Numbered from the stretch's first letter, positions 1-11,460 are shown. The stretch: 64,000 bases of DNA from VRUE01 sp963708115 (GCA_963708115.1 CAVPRX010000001.1:1736001-1800000); one strand, 5' to 3'. The notes: generated by a model not told the origin, from the sequence alone. Numbers and translations are program-made.

Positions 1-804
1 CGAGCACGAGTCGGCGGCGATCTCCAACGGCCTCTCGCTCTCCAAGCTGCGGCCGTTCTGGTCGACCTACCTGACCTTCTCCGACTACGCCCGCCCGGCG
101 ATCCGCCTCTCGGCGCTGATGGAGCTGCCGGTGATCCACCTCTTCACCCACGACTCGATCGGACTCGGCGAGGACGGTCCGACCCACCAGCCGGTCGAGC
201 AGCTCGCCTCCCTGCGCGCGATCCCCGGCCTCGACGTGATCCGCCCCGCCGACGCCAACGAGGTCGCCGAGGCCTGGCGGGTGGCGATCGACCGCACCCA
301 CCAGCCGGTCGCTCTCGTCCTCACCCGCCAGAACGTGCCGATCTTCGACCGCGAGAGGTACGCGTCCGCCGAGGGGCTGCGGCGCGGCGGCTACGTGCTC
401 GCCGAAACGGGACGCGACGGCTCCACCATCGCCGACGGGGTCGGCGATGGTGAGCCGGACCTCATCCTGATCGCCACCGGCAGCGAGGTGGCGCTGGCGC
501 GTCGCCGCGCACGAGGAGCTCGCCGCCGAAGGCGTGCGCTCGCGCGTCGTCAGCCTGCCCTGCTGGGAGCTGTTCGACCGCCAGGAGGACGGCGTACAGC
601 GACGAGGTACTGCCGCCGAGCGTGACCGCCCGCGTCTCGATCGAGGAGGCCTCGACGCTGGGCTGGGACCGCTACGTCGGCCCCGCCGGCGTCAAGATAG
701 GGATGCACACGTTTGGCACCTCGGCGCCGCTGAAGGACGTCCAAGACAAGTTCGGCTTCACCCCCGACCGGGTGGCCGAAGCCGCAAAGGAGCTGCTCTC
801 ATGA
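1..804 (+). CDS. tkt: Transketolase, C-terminal half (5'-truncated, frameshifted)
   Basis: Transketolase moves two-carbon ketol units between sugar phosphates in the non-oxidative pentose phosphate pathway (cytoplasm, thiamine diphosphate enzyme). The gene enters from the left edge, so the start and the N-terminal cofactor domain are missing. Visible are the pyrimidine-domain stretch FTHDSIGLGEDGPTHQPVEQ and the C-terminal domain (LIATGSEVALA, then SIEEASTLGWDRYVG). Two apparent +1 insertions, near 499 and 590, move the protein through three frames; removing one base at each restores a normal family sequence. The stop TGA overlaps the tal ATG. The identity is secure; the frameshifts are probably sequence errors. 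Confidence 0.9.
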
Positions 805-1885
805 AGGCGACCGCAAAGCTGCACGACCTGGGCCAGAGCCTCTGGCTGGACAACATCACCCGCACGATGCTCGGCGACGGCACGCTCGCCGGCTACATCG
901 AGGAGCTCTCGGTCACCGGCCTGACCTCGAACCCGACGATCTTCGACAAGGCGATCTCTGGCGGCGACGCCTACGACGAGCAGATCGCCGAGCTCAGCTC
1001 GGAGCTCGACGACGCCGAGGAGATCTTCTTCGAGCTGGCGCTCGCCGACCTGCGCGACGCGACCAAGCTCTTCGCGGGGGTCCACGAGCGCACCGCCGGC
1101 GTCGACGGCTTCTGCTCGCTCGAGGTCTCGCCGCTGCTCGCCGACGACACGCAGGCGACGATCGAGCAGGCCGCCCGGCTGCACGGCGAAGGCCGAGCGG
1201 GAGAACCTCTTCATCAAGATCCCCGGCACGCCGGCCGGGCTGCCGGCGATCGAGGAGTCGATCTTCGCCGGCATCCCGATCAACGTCACCCTGCTCTTCG
1301 ACCGCGAGCAGTACCTGGCCGCCGCCGACGCCTATCTGCGTGGGATCGAGCGCCGGATCGAGGCCGGGCTCGACCCCGACGTCGCTTCCGTCGCCTCGAT
1401 CTTCATGAGCCGCTGGGACGTCGCCGTCGCCGACGAGGCCCCGGCGGAGCTGCGCAACCGGCTCGGGCTGGCGATCGGCTTCCAGGCCTACCGCGCCTAC
1501 CGCGAGCTGCTCGACTCGCCGCGCATGCAGCGGCTGATGAACGAGGGCGCCCGCCCGCAGCGGCTGCTCTGGGCGAGCACCGGCACCAAGGACCCGGACG
1601 CCTCCGACACCCTCTACATCGAGGGCTTCGCCTCGCCCGTTCACCGTCAACACGATGCCCGAGCCGACGCTGACACGCCTTCGCCGACCACGGCGAGGTC
1701 GGCGAGCCGGTGCCGGCCGACGGCGGCGACGCCGAGGAGGTGCTCGGCGCAGTTCGCGAGCGCCGGGATCGACGTCGAGGCGCTGGCCCATCGCCTCCAG
1801 GAGGAGGGCAAGGTGGCCTTCGCCAAGTCGTGGGATGAGATGCTGAAGACGATCGAGTCCGCAGCAGCTGGGAGCGCGGGCGTGA
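801..1885 (+). CDS. tal: Transaldolase (frameshifted)
   Basis: Transaldolase transfers a dihydroxyacetone unit between sedoheptulose-7-P and glyceraldehyde-3-P. The ATG overlaps the tkt stop as ATGA. The N-terminus (KLHDLGQSLWLDNITR), the segment GLTSNPTIFDKAI, NLFIKIPGTPAGLPAIEE (Schiff-base lysine region) and the C-terminal LLWASTGTKDP are typical of the actinobacterial form fused to neither pgi nor tkt. About five single-base insertions (near 1190, 1632, 1672, 1746 and 1871) break the frame. With the last one corrected, the stop TGA falls at 1883-1885 and overlaps the pgi GTG. The order tkt-tal-pgi fits a pentose phosphate/glycolysis operon. Confidence 0.88.
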
Positions 1886-3535
1886 GCGACGCCCGCGCCG
1901 ACCCTGCGCCAGGGAGAGGCCTGGCCGGCGCTGGAGCGCCTCCACGCCGAGATCGCGCGACACCCACCTGCGCGAGCTCTTCGCCGCCGACCCCGAGCGC
2001 GGCGAGCGCCTGGTCGCCGACGGCGCCGGCCTCCACCTCGACTTCTCCAAGAACTGGATCACCGACGAGACGTGATCCTGCTCGGTCGAGCTGGCCCGCG
2101 AGCGCGGCGTCGAGGCGCGCCGCGAAGCGATGTTCGCCGGCGAGCACATCAACGTCTCCGAGGACCGCGCCGTGCTGCACGTGGCGCTGCGGATGCCGCG
2201 CGAGCGCTCGCTGATCGTCGACGGCGTCGACGTCGTGCAAGCGAGGTGCACGAGACGCTCGACCGCATGGCGCGACTTCGCCGAGCGGGTCCGCTCGGGC
2301 GAGTGGACCGGCCACACCGGCAAGCTGATCCGCAACGTCGTCAACGTCGGCATCGGCGGCTCCGACCTCGGCCCGGTGATGGCTTACGAGGCGCTGCGCC
2401 ACTTCAGCCGCCGCGACCTGACCTTCCGCTTCGTCTCCAACGTCGACGGCACCGACTTCGCCGAGTCGACCCGCGACCTCGATCCGGCGGAGACCCTCTT
2501 CGTGATCTCCTCGAAGACCTTCACCACGCTGGAGACGATGACCAACGCCCGCACCGCCCGCGAGTGGCTGCTGGCCGGGCTGCGGCGGCGAGGAGGCGGC
2601 GGTCGCCAAGCACTTCGTCGCCGTCTCGACCAACGCCGAGGAGGTGGCGAAGTTCGGCATCGACACCGAGAACATGTTCGGCTTCTGGGACTGGGTCGGC
2701 GGCCGCTACTCGATGGACTCGGCGATCGGCCTCTCGACGATGCTGGCGATCGGCCCCGCCCAGCTTCGCCGAGATGCTGGCCGGCTTCCACGCGATGGAC
2801 GAGCACTTCCGCGAGACGCCGCCGGCCGGCAACCTGCCGATGCTGATGGGCCTGCTCTCGGTCTGGTACGGCGGCTTCTTCGGCGCCCAGACCTGCGGCG
2901 TCTTCCCCTACGACCAGTACCTGCACCGCTTCCCCGCCTACCTGCAGCAGCTGACGATGGAGTCGAACGGCAAGCACGTCACCCTCGAGGGTGCGCGCGT
3001 CGACTACGACACCGGGCGCGATCTTCTGGGGCGAGCCGGGGACCAACGGCCAGCACTCCTTCTACCAGCTGATCCACCAGGGGACGCGGCTGATCCCCTG
3101 CGACTTCATCGGCTTCATGCAGAGCAACAACCCGCTCGGCGACCACCACGACCTGCTGATGTCGAACGTCTTCGCCCAGAGCGAGGCGCTCGCCTTCGGC
3201 AAAACGCCCGAGCAGGTGCGGGCGGAGGGGACGCCGGAGGAGATCGTCCCGCACCGGGTGATGGAGGGCAACCGGCCCTCCAACACGATCCTCGCCGAGC
3301 GCCTCGACCCGTTCACGCTCGGCACCCTGGTCGCCCTCTACGAGCACAGCGTCTTCACCCAGGGAGCCGATCTGGGGGATCGACTCCTTCGACCAGTGGG
3401 GGGTCGAGCTGGGCAAGGCGCTGGCCGTGGCGATCATCCCCGAGCTGCAGGCCGCCGAGGAGCCCAAGCTGCGCCACGACAGCTCGACCAACGCGCTGAT
3501 CCGCCGCTACCGCCAGGCGAGGGCCAAGGCCGTAG
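1882..3535 (+). CDS. pgi: Glucose-6-phosphate isomerase (heavily frameshifted)
   Basis: Phosphoglucose isomerase interconverts glucose-6-P and fructose-6-P. Recognisable blocks in three alternating frames are LHLDFSKNWI, FAGEHIN, NVGIGGSDLGP (family signature 1), FVISSKTFTTLET, FGFWDWVGGRYS, GNLPMLMG, LTMESNGKHV, WGEPGTNGQHSFYQLIHQG (catalytic-site region) and the C-terminal FDQWGVELGKALA (signature 2). The GTG start at 1882 overlaps the tal stop, and the stop at 3533-3535 is placed after RYRQARAK. About ten indels are needed to join the pieces; most are extra C or G. Because all functional motifs are intact, the gene is probably active and the breaks are sequence errors. Confidence 0.85.
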
Positions 3536-3537
3536 GA

Positions 3538-4926
3538 GTGCTCGGCACTCGACGCCCTCCCGCTCGCGGCGTCGGAGTCCAACCTGCTCGCCGCGCGCGA
3601 GCTGATGGCGTTCACGCTCGCCTTCCACATCGTCCTCTCCTGCCTCGGCGTCGCCCTGCCGGCGATCATCCTCACCGCCAACTGGCTGGGGCTGAAGCGC
3701 GACGATCCCGACGCGATGCGGCTGGCGCGGCGCTGGTCGAAGGCGATGGGGGTGACCTTCGCCGTCGGCGCCGTCACCGGCACCGTGCTCAGCTTCGAGT
3801 TCGGCCTGCTCTGGCCGAAGTTCATGGCGCGCTTCGGCGACGCCTTCGGGATCGCCTTCGCGATCGAGGGGCTCTTCTTCTTCACCGAGGCGATCTTCCT
3901 GGCGATCTACATCTACGGCTGGAAGCGGCTCGGCGGCTGGGCGCACTTCTGGTCGGGGGTGCCGATGGTGATCACCGGGATCGGCGGCGCCTTCTCCGTC
4001 GTCACCGCCAACTCCTGGATGAACCAGCCGCAGGGCTTCACCCTCGACGCCGCCGGCAAGGTGGTCGAAACCGAGCCCTTCAAGATCCTCTTCAACCCGG
4101 CCTGGAGCTACGAGGTCCCGCACATGATCCTCGCCGCCTACATGGTCGCCGGCTTCCTCGTCGCCTCGATCTACGCGGTCGGGATGCTGCGCGGGCGGCG
4201 CGACCGCCTGCACCGGCTCGGGCTGCTGATCCCGCTGACGATCGCCTGCATCGCGACCCCGATCCAGCTCTTCGTCGGCGACACCGCGGCGCGCGAAGTC
4301 GCCGACCACCAGCCGGCCAAGTTCGCCGGCTTCGAGTGCATCCAGGAGACCGGCACCCACCAGACCGAGTACCTCGGCGGCATCTGCACCGACGACGGGG
4401 TCAAGGCGGCGATCCCGATCCCCGACCTCGACTCCTTCCTGGTCGGCTTCAGCGCCGACACCGAGGTCACCGGCCTGGACGACATCCCGGCCGACGAACG
4501 ACCGCCCGCCAACACGCTGCTCCACCTCGCCTTCGACGCGATGGTCGGGATCGGCTCGGCGCTGCTGCTGCTCGGCCTCTGGCTGGCCTGGGCCTGGTGG
4601 CGGCGGCGCGACATCCCGCAGCACGCCCTGGTTCCTGCGCGCGGTCGCGGTCTCCGGCGTCGGCGCGATCCTCGCCCTCTGGTGCGGCTGGATCGTCACC
4701 GAGGTCGGCCGCCAGCCATGGATCGTGCAGGGCTACATGCGCACCGAGGAAGCGGTGACCGAGGCGGAGGGGCTCTGGTTCGCCTTCGCCGGCGTGCTGG
4801 TCCTCTACGCCGGCCTCGGCACGGGCGCGATCCTCGTCCTGCGCGCGATGTCGCGGCGCTGGCAGAGCCGAGGAGGACGACGACTCAGAGGTGCCCTACG
4901 GCCCGCAGGAGGCGCCCGCACCATGA
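3538..4926 (+). CDS. cydA: Cytochrome bd oxidase subunit I (frameshifted)
   Basis: Subunit I of the bd-type quinol oxidase carries the quinol site and the three hemes in the cytoplasmic membrane. The GTG at 3538 begins VLALDALPLA after removing one inserted G near 3544. A His near residue 30 (LAFHIVLS) corresponds to the heme ligand, and GRQPWIVQGYMRT is the characteristic CydA segment in the C-terminal half. There are nine or so hydrophobic helices. Further +1 breaks lie near 4625 and 4870. The stop overlaps the cydB ATG as ATGA. No cydCD genes follow in this window. Confidence 0.88.
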
Positions 4927-5926
4927 GCCGCGCCGATCTGGCCGCCGCGATCCTCTGGACGGGGGCGACGCTCTACGCGCTCTTCGGCGGCGCCGACTTC
5001 GGCGCCGGGGTCTGGGACCTGCTCGCCGGCTTCGACGAGCGCAAGGGCGAGCGGCCGCGCGCGCGGATCCAGCGCTCGCTCACCCCCGTCTGGGAGGCAA
5101 ACCACGTCTGGCTGATCTTCATCCTGGTCGTCCTCTGGACCGCGTTCCCCGAGGCCTTCGGAGCGATCATGTCGACGCTCTACGTGCCGATCGCGCTGGC
5201 CGCGCTGGGGATCGTCCTGCGCGGCGCCGGCTTCGCCTTCCGCAAGTCGATCCAGCCGGCTCGAGTACCGGCGCGCGATGGGGGCGACGTTCGCGTTCTC
5301 CTCGGTGCTGACCCCTTTCTTCATGGGCACGGTCGTCGGGGCGATCGCCGCCGGCAACGTCCCGGCCGACGGCAACGGCGACGCCTTCTCGAGCTGGATC
5401 GGCGCCGCTGCCGCTGCTCACCGGCGCGCTCTTCGTCGCTCAGCGGCGCCTACCTGGCCGCGGTCTTCCTCGTCGCCGATTCCCACCGCGCTGGACGACG
5501 AAGAGATGGAGAGCTACTTCTCCCGCCGCGCTCTCGTCGCCGGCATCCTCGCGGGCGCCGTCGCCTTGCCGGCCTGGTCGCCCTGCACGCCGAAGCTCGC
5601 TACGTCTACGACCGCCTCATCGTCGAGGGCCTGCCGCTGGTGATCGTCTCGGTCCTCTGCGGTTTCGGTGTCCTCGCCCTGCTGCTCGGTCGCGGCGGCG
5701 CGGTCTGCGTCCGCTTGCCGCCGGCGCCGTCGTCGCGGTGATCTGGGGCTGGGGGGTCGCCCAGTTCCCCTATCTGCTGCCGACCTCGCTGAAGATCGAC
5801 CAGGCGGCGGCGCCCGGACCGACCCTCGACGCGGTCCTGGTCGTCTTCGTCATCGCCGCGATCGTCGTCCTGCCGGCGCTCGGCCTGCTCTACTGGCTGA
5901 GCCAGCGGGAATTGCTCAGTGAGTGA
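4923..5926 (+). CDS. cydB: Cytochrome bd oxidase subunit II (frameshifted)
   Basis: Subunit II of the bd oxidase, a polytopic membrane protein that pairs with CydA. The start MSRADLAAAILWTGATLYAL and the segments GGADFGAGVWDLL, WEANHVWLIF (strong CydB signature) and AFPEAFGAIMSTLY are clear. The gene then passes through at least four indels between about 5258 and 5710 before ending WLSQRELLSE. It overlaps cydA by four bases and its stop overlaps the GTG of the HAD gene, so the three genes are likely co-translated. Confidence 0.87.
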
Positions 5927-6601
5927 GGGGGGCGACATCCGTGCCGTGTCTGTTCGACATCGACGGGACGCTGCTCGTCACCGGGGGAGCCGGCGGCGTC
6001 GCCTGGCAGCGCGGCTTCGAGGAGCTCTACGGGGTCGAAGCCAACGTTGCCGAGCACACCGACGCGGGCATGACCGACCCCGAGATCGCCGCGATCGTCT
6101 TCCGCGAGGTAATCGGTCGCGAGGGCAGCGCCGAAGAGCGCGCCAAGGCGATCGGCTGCTACCTCAAGCACCTCCCGGATGCGGTCGCCGAGTCGGATGG
6201 CTACCGGGTGATGCCGGGAGTCGAGCAGCTGCTCGACCGGCTGATCGATGGCGGTGTTCTGCTCGGCCTGGTCACCGGCAACATCGAGGCCGCCGCCCAC
6301 ATCAAGCTCGCCCGCGCCCACCTCAACCGCTTCTTCAGCTTCGGCGGCTACGGCTCCGACTCAGCCGACCGCACCGAGGTGACCAAAGCCGCCCTCGCTC
6401 GCGGCGAGCTCGTCTCCGGCGGCACGCTCCAGACCAGCGCCTGCATTTCGGTCGGCGACACCCCCCGCGACGTCAAAGCCGGCCACGGCGCCGGGATCAA
6501 AGTCGTCGGCGTGGCAACCGGCAGCTACACGGTCGATCAGCTCGGCCAAGCCGAGCGCCGACTGGGCGCTTGCCGATCTCACCACCGGCTTCCCGACATA
6601 G
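5923..6601 (+). CDS. HAD-superfamily phosphatase (PGPase/Gph-like)
   Basis: Haloacid-dehalogenase-type hydrolase. Motif I is LFDIDGTLLVTGG (nucleophile and general-acid aspartates), motif II lies in LGLVTGNIE, and motif IV is SVGDTPRDVKAGHGAG, followed by VVGVATGSYT. This architecture matches phosphoglycolate-phosphatase-like HADs; the substrate cannot be told. The GTG at 5923 overlaps the cydB stop; a second GTG at 5941 is possible. Without correction the frame runs to 6615. One extra base near 6555 gives a family-like ending ADWALADLTTGFPT with a TAG at 6599-6601, which I prefer. Confidence 0.75.
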
Positions 6602-6713
6602 AGACGATCCGGTAGGGCTGAAACGTCTTGTACTTTTTCGGTGTGGGCGCTGGGCGACAGCCCATAGGCGATCCACCGAAAGAAGTTAAGTGAAAGCCCT
6701 ACCGGATCGTCTC
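6601..6713. terminator. Nested inverted repeat between convergent genes
   Basis: Two perfect 19-nt arms (6601-6619 and 6695-6713, beginning GAGACGATCCGGTAGGGCT) enclose a second, weaker inverted repeat (CTTTTTCGGTG near 6633 with CACCGAAAG near 6675). The element sits between the ends of the HAD gene (+) and the cyclopropane synthase gene (-), so a bidirectional terminator is the simplest reading. A short U-rich run lies inside, not at the end, so it is not a textbook intrinsic terminator. Confidence 0.5.
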
Positions 6714-6719
6714 CCTAAG

Positions 6720-7928
6720 CTAGGTCAGCGAACAGCGCGCCTGGTAGATCGACAAGAACCCGTTCTCGAAGCCGTTGCGCGCGGCGCGTAGGTAGAGGCG
6801 CCAGACCCGGACCCGTTCGGGGCCGGCCAGGCGGATCGCCTCGTCGAGGTTCTCGTCGAGCCGCCTCGCCCAGTGGCGCAGGGTCTCGGCGTAGTCGGCG
6901 CCGTGCTCGGAGACGTGGCGGGTGACGAAGCCGGCCCGCTCCAGCGCCAGCAGCACGCGCGAGAGGTGCAGCGGTTCGCCGTCGGGGAAGACGTAGCGCT
7001 CGGAGAAGGCGGCGGCGTCGGGGTCGGTGTGGCGCAGGCGGGCGATGCCGTGGTTGAGCAGCCGCCCGCCTGGCTCCAGCAGCCCCGCGAGGGTCCGCGC
7101 GTAGACGTCGATCTGCTCTTCGCCGACGTGCTCGACCATGCCGATCGAGGCGATCGCGTCGAAGCGCTCGCCGGCCAGGTCGCGGTAGTCCATGACGCGG
7201 ATCTCGACCCGGTCGGCGACACCGGCCTCCTCGGCCCGCTGCCGCGCTCGCTCGGCCTGCGGCGGCGAGAGCGTGATGCCGACGACGCTGGCGCCGTGCT
7301 TGGTCGCCGCGCGAGCGGGAAGCTGCCCCAGCCGCAGCCGACGTCGAGCACCCGGTCGCCCTCCTTCAGCGCCAGCTTGCGGGCGACCGTGTCGAGCTTC
7401 TCTTCCTGCGCCTCCTCGAGCGTCTTCGCGCCCTCGGCGAAGAAGGCGCAGCTGTAGGTCATCGAGTCGTCGAGGAAGAGGGCGAAGAAGTCGTTGGAGA
7501 CGTCGTAGTGGTGGCGCACCGCCTTGGCGTCGCGCTCTTTGCTGTGGCGGCGTCCGCTGAGCACGCAGCTCGGCGGCGGGACGGCGGGGCGGCCGTGGTC
7601 AGCCCGGCGGCGCGCACCGCGCCGAGCAGCCAGGCGGCGCGATGTCGCCGCGGTCCAGCGAGGGCGGCTGCCAGCTGTCGAGCAGCTCGATCACCGCGTC
7701 CATGTCGTCGACCTCGATCTCGCCGCTGACGTAGGCGCGGCCGAGGCCGAGCTGGCCGGGCGCGCGCAGCGCGTGCGCCGCGGCGCGCGGCGAGCGGACG
7801 AAGAAGGTCGGCCCGTCGCCGTCGGTCGACGGCAGGCGCGTGCCGTCCCAGAACTCGACCGAGAAGGGCCGCTCCGGGATGCGGGCCTCGATCTCACGGC
7901 GCAGCGGCGCGGTGCGGGCGAAAGGCAT
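6720..7928 (-). CDS. cfa: Cyclopropane-fatty-acyl-phospholipid synthase (frameshifted)
   Basis: SAM-dependent methyltransferase that cyclopropanates unsaturated acyl chains of membrane lipids. Starting at MPFARTAPLR, it shows the N-terminal SCP-like segment, then AVRHHYDVSNDFFALFLDDSMTYSC (family hallmark), the SAM motif VLDVGCGWGS, MVEHVG, and a C-terminal RLYLRAARNGFENG. Length is about 400 residues, normal for the family. Frame changes occur near 7630, 7570 and 7310. It faces the desaturase gene, which is consistent: desaturation supplies the double bond this enzyme modifies. Confidence 0.87.
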
Positions 7929-8027
7929 CGCGGCACCTTATAAGGGTCCGGCCTTCGGCCTCGGGGTTGGGCTCAGGGCTTTCGACTTTTGCCGTTCCCG
8001 CGCCGGGTGGGCGTATGATCGCCGCTC

Positions 8028-8958
8028 ATGGCAGGTGCGGGACCACTCCCCTCAGACATCCAGCCGGTCGCCAACGAGACCCGCGACCGGATCATCACCG
8101 GCCTGGTCACGCTGGTTCCCTTCGTCGCCCTCGGCCTCGCCGGCTGGCAGGTCTGGGGCAGCGCTCTGCACTGGAGCGACGTCTTCCTCTTCGTCGGCAT
8201 GTACGTGCTTACCGGCCTGGGGATCACCGTCGGCTTCCACCGCCACCTCACCCACCGCAGCTTCAAGGCGAAGCGTTGGCTGCACGGCCTGCTGGCGATC
8301 CTCGGCTCGGCGGCGATCGAGGGCCCGGTCATCTCCTGGGTCGCCGACCACCGCAAGCACCACGCCTTCTCCGACGAAGAGGGGGATCCGCACAGCCCCC
8401 ACGTCGACCACGGCCACGGCTGGTCCGGCGCGATGCGCGGCCTCTTCCACGCCCACATGGGCTGGCTCTTCATCCACACCCAGCGCGGCAACAAGGAGCG
8501 CTTCGCGCCCGACCTGCTCAAGGACCCGATGATCAGCTGGGTCGACCGCACCTTCCTGCTCTGGGCGATCGGCGGTCTGCTTCCTGCCCTTCGCGCTCGG
8601 CTGGGTGATCGGCGGCACCCTCTTCGCCGCGGTCACCGGGCTGCTCTGGGGCGGCCTGGTCCGCGTCTTCGTCCTGCACCACTTCACCTACAGCATCAAC
8701 TCGCTCTGCCACGTCTTCGGCAACCGCGACTTCGAGACGACCGACGAGTCGCGCAATCTCGCCCTGATCGCGATCCCGACCCTGGGCGAGGCCTGGCACA
8801 ACAACCACCACGCCTTCCCGACCTCGGCCACCCACGGCCTCGGCCGCTGGCAGGTGGACCTCTCGGCGGTCGTCATCGACCTGATGGAGAAGGCGGGATG
8901 GGTATGGGACGTAGTCCGCGTTTCGCCCGAACGCCTGGCAGCTAAAGCTGCCTCTTAG
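8028..8958 (+). CDS. Acyl-CoA/fatty acid delta-9-type desaturase (one frameshift)
   Basis: Membrane di-iron fatty acid desaturase. The three histidine boxes are present: HRHLTH (about residues 71-76), HRKHH (108-112) and HNNHH near the C-terminus. Hydrophobic helices separate them, and the length of about 310 residues matches bacterial SCD-like desaturases. A single inserted base near 8588 splits the protein into two frames; the downstream frame begins FALGWVIGG. The TAG stop overlaps by three bases the stop of the convergent membrane-protein gene. Confidence 0.88.
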
Positions 8959-11405
8959 GGCGCCGCTTCGGATTCGTACCAGTCGATCCAGCCGTTGCAG
9001 GCAGCGCTGAGCGGAACGATGCGGCGCTTGCCGGCGCGGACCGCGACCAGGTTGCCGACGTAGGCGACGTCGTCGTAGCCGCTGAGGCGCTGTAGGAAGC
9101 TGGGCTCGGCGGCGCTCACGGTGAAGCTGCGCCGGCCCGCCCTTGCTGGCGTAGGTTCCGGCTGGCCAGAACTGGCCGTCGTTGGCGAGGCTGATCGTGT
9201 TGGGGCGTTGCCCGTCCAGCGCCGCCTCCAGCTCGTGCTTCGAAGCCGGGTGCCGACAGGGTCAGCGCAAAGGGGGAGAAGTACTGGAGCGAGAGGTGCC
9301 AGCGACCCGCCGGCAGCGCGAGCGTCTGCGCGGTGCTCTCGCCGGTCTGCAGCTGGCTGCCTTCGTCCCAGCGGGCCTTCGGATGCGATCGCCACGCCGG
9401 GGAAGAGCGAGGCGCGCCCCGGGTTGGCGAGCAGGATGCGGATCTCCGGCGAGACGCAGCCAGCGCGAGCGCCGGCGTTGGTTCCCTCGAGCAGGACGTG
9501 GCGGTTCTCGGGCACGTCGTGCGGTTCGTTCCCAGAGCAAGAAGGAGGGCGTCACGGCGATGCGCTTGAAGCCGGGCGGGGCCTGGCTGTTCCAGGCGGC
9601 GCGGCCGGTGATCACGTAGGGGAAGCCGTCGAGCGTGCCGCGCGAGAAGGAGTCGAAGTCGATCGGGCTGTAGGCGTCGCCGGTGTCGAACGGCTTCTCC
9701 GGGTTCTCGGCGACGCCCGGGTCGGGGAACTCGACCAGCGGCACGTGGGTGTCGGCGCCGAGCAGCTCGTAGGCCGCGTAGCGGTCCTGGCCGGCGTAGA
9801 GGACGGGCTTGCCGCGGAGGATCGGCAGGAAGGCCCGCAGCTCGGCGCCGTGCCCGGGCGGCCCGACCGGGGCGTTGCGCAGCGCCAGGAAGCTCGAGTA
9901 GACGGCGCCGCCGATGAACAGCACCGCGAGTGCCGACCACGCGACACGCACTCCCCGGCCGGCCGTGATCCCGGGTGCGGTCGAGCTTTCGCCCGGTATG
10001 CGGTCCAAAGCTCGACCGCGGTTCGGCCAGAGCTCGGCGAGCAGGGGCCGGATCGCTACGAGCATCGCCAGCGGCGCGCCGATCATCAGCGCCTTGGCGT
10101 GCGAGTAGTCGCCGCTGGTTGGCAGCGCGGCCAGGTAGAGGGCGATGCAGGCGCCGAGTCCGAGCGGCACCGCGAGCTCGCGCCGCCGCAGCCACCAGGC
10201 CGTGCCGGCGATCAGGGCGAGGACGCCTATCGCTCCGGCCAGGGCGGTCAGGTGGGCGCCGCCCGGTGCTTCGAGCCGGTAGTTCGTCGTCGGCCAGACC
10301 CCGAGCGCCTCGAAGGGCGAGACGGGCCCGTAGGTGTTCGTGCCGGCGACTTTGTTGAAGCTGTGGACGAAGCCGAAGGGCCCGACCAGCGTCGCTGCGG
10401 TAGCCAGCGCGATCAGCGCGAGGATCGTCAGCAGCGTCGCCGGTCGTAGGAGGAAGCCCAGCAGTGCGCGCGGCGCCAGCGCCCGCCGCACCTCGGGCAG
10501 GGTGAGGCTCCACAGCGCGACCGTCGCCATCGGCCAGGCGAGGCCGGCAAAGCTGTAGGAGAAGAAGATGCCCCCGGCCAGCGCCAGCCAGGGCAACGCA
10601 AACCGAACCAAGCCGGACGTGCCGGTGAGAGAGGTCCATATGGACCTCTCTCCACCGGCACGTGCCGGCTCGGGCGCGATCGATCTCCCGCAGGCCTAAC
10701 GCGACGGCGAGGACGAAGAGGGCCTCGGCCAGCTCCTTGAAAGCGCCCTGGGCGAAGTAGGAGGCGCCTAGGTAGGAGGCAGCGACCATCGTCGCCGCCA
10801 GCAGCCGCCGCGCTGGCGCCGAAGCCTGGCAGGGCGGCCAGCGCGGTGAGGCCGGTGAGGATGCCGATCGCGAAGATCTCGCCGACGAAGGCCTGGCCGA
10901 GGCCGATGCCCGGCACTGCCGCGGTGGCGACGGCGAGTCCGTGCGGGCCGAGCGGGTAGCCGGCGTCGGGAACCGGTCCGGCGCCGCTGCGCAGCCACTC
11001 GGCCCAGGCGAGATGGAGGCCGAGGTCGTTGTTGAAGCCGACGCCCGAGTAGCCCCCAGCGCCCGCTGACCGCGAACGGGATCGAGAGCACGAGCGCGAT
11101 TGCAAGTCGCCACCGGCAGCCCCTGCCGCAGCGCCTCCCAGCGCTCATCCCCACCGGGGGTGGCGGGCGCGGAGGTAGAAGACGATCGCACCGGCAGCGA
11201 CGAGGAGCAGGACCAAGCCCACCGTCGCCGAGGTGCCGTGCCCGGGGGCACGGGCGAGGACGCCGGTAACCGTCAGCACGGCGGCCAAGCCGACCGCCGG
11301 CTCCAGCCACGACCACGACCTGCGCCCCGAGATGAGGAGCAGGGCGCGCCCGACGAGCAGCGAGGCGACGCAGATCAACGCCGCCGAGACGTAGGTCCCG
11401 ATCAT
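8955..11405 (-). CDS. Large multi-pass membrane protein, GT-C-like candidate (many frameshifts)
   Basis: About 815 codons once the frames are joined. The N-terminal part (ATG at 11405; an in-frame TTG lies at 11417) has successive hydrophobic helices starting MIGTYVSAALICVASLLVG. A loop follows with GVGFNNDLGLHLAWAEWLRSG, then many more helices (e.g. LALAGGIFFSYSFAGLAWP), and a soluble C-terminal domain (PVLYAGQDRYAAYELLGADTH; LFPGVAIASEG). The early acidic loop followed by many helices resembles GT-C-type membrane glycosyltransferases, but I see no diagnostic motif and do not assign an activity. At least eight frame changes are needed. A long palindrome at 10617-10663 lies inside it. Confidence 0.55.
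10617..10663. repeat. 46-bp palindrome inside the membrane-protein gene
   Basis: Arms 10617-10639 and 10640-10663 are complementary with a single bulged C and no loop (centre CCATATGG). The palindrome coincides with a frame change in the host gene and is flanked by a repeated GCCGGCACGT-like sequence. It could be a small inverted duplication, or a fold-back sequencing or assembly artefact. Confidence 0.7.
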
Positions 11406-11460
11406 CAGAGAGGGCAACCTATGTCAGCCGCCCCCCGTGACGCGGCGAGACCGGCGGCTC

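Noticed and set aside
3434..4699. 421-codon antisense reading frame over cydA
   Set aside because: Highly acidic, repeat-like shadow; the plus strand encodes conserved CydA.
534..5800. Programmed ribosomal frameshifting in the central-metabolism genes
   Set aside because: Too many sites, no slippery sequences or downstream pseudoknots, and homologues use single frames; sequence error is simpler.
9121..10449. Long plus-strand reading frame over the membrane-protein gene
   Set aside because: Composition (Gly/Arg/Glu-rich, no domains) is that of an antisense shadow of a GC-rich gene; the minus strand shows clear transmembrane segments.
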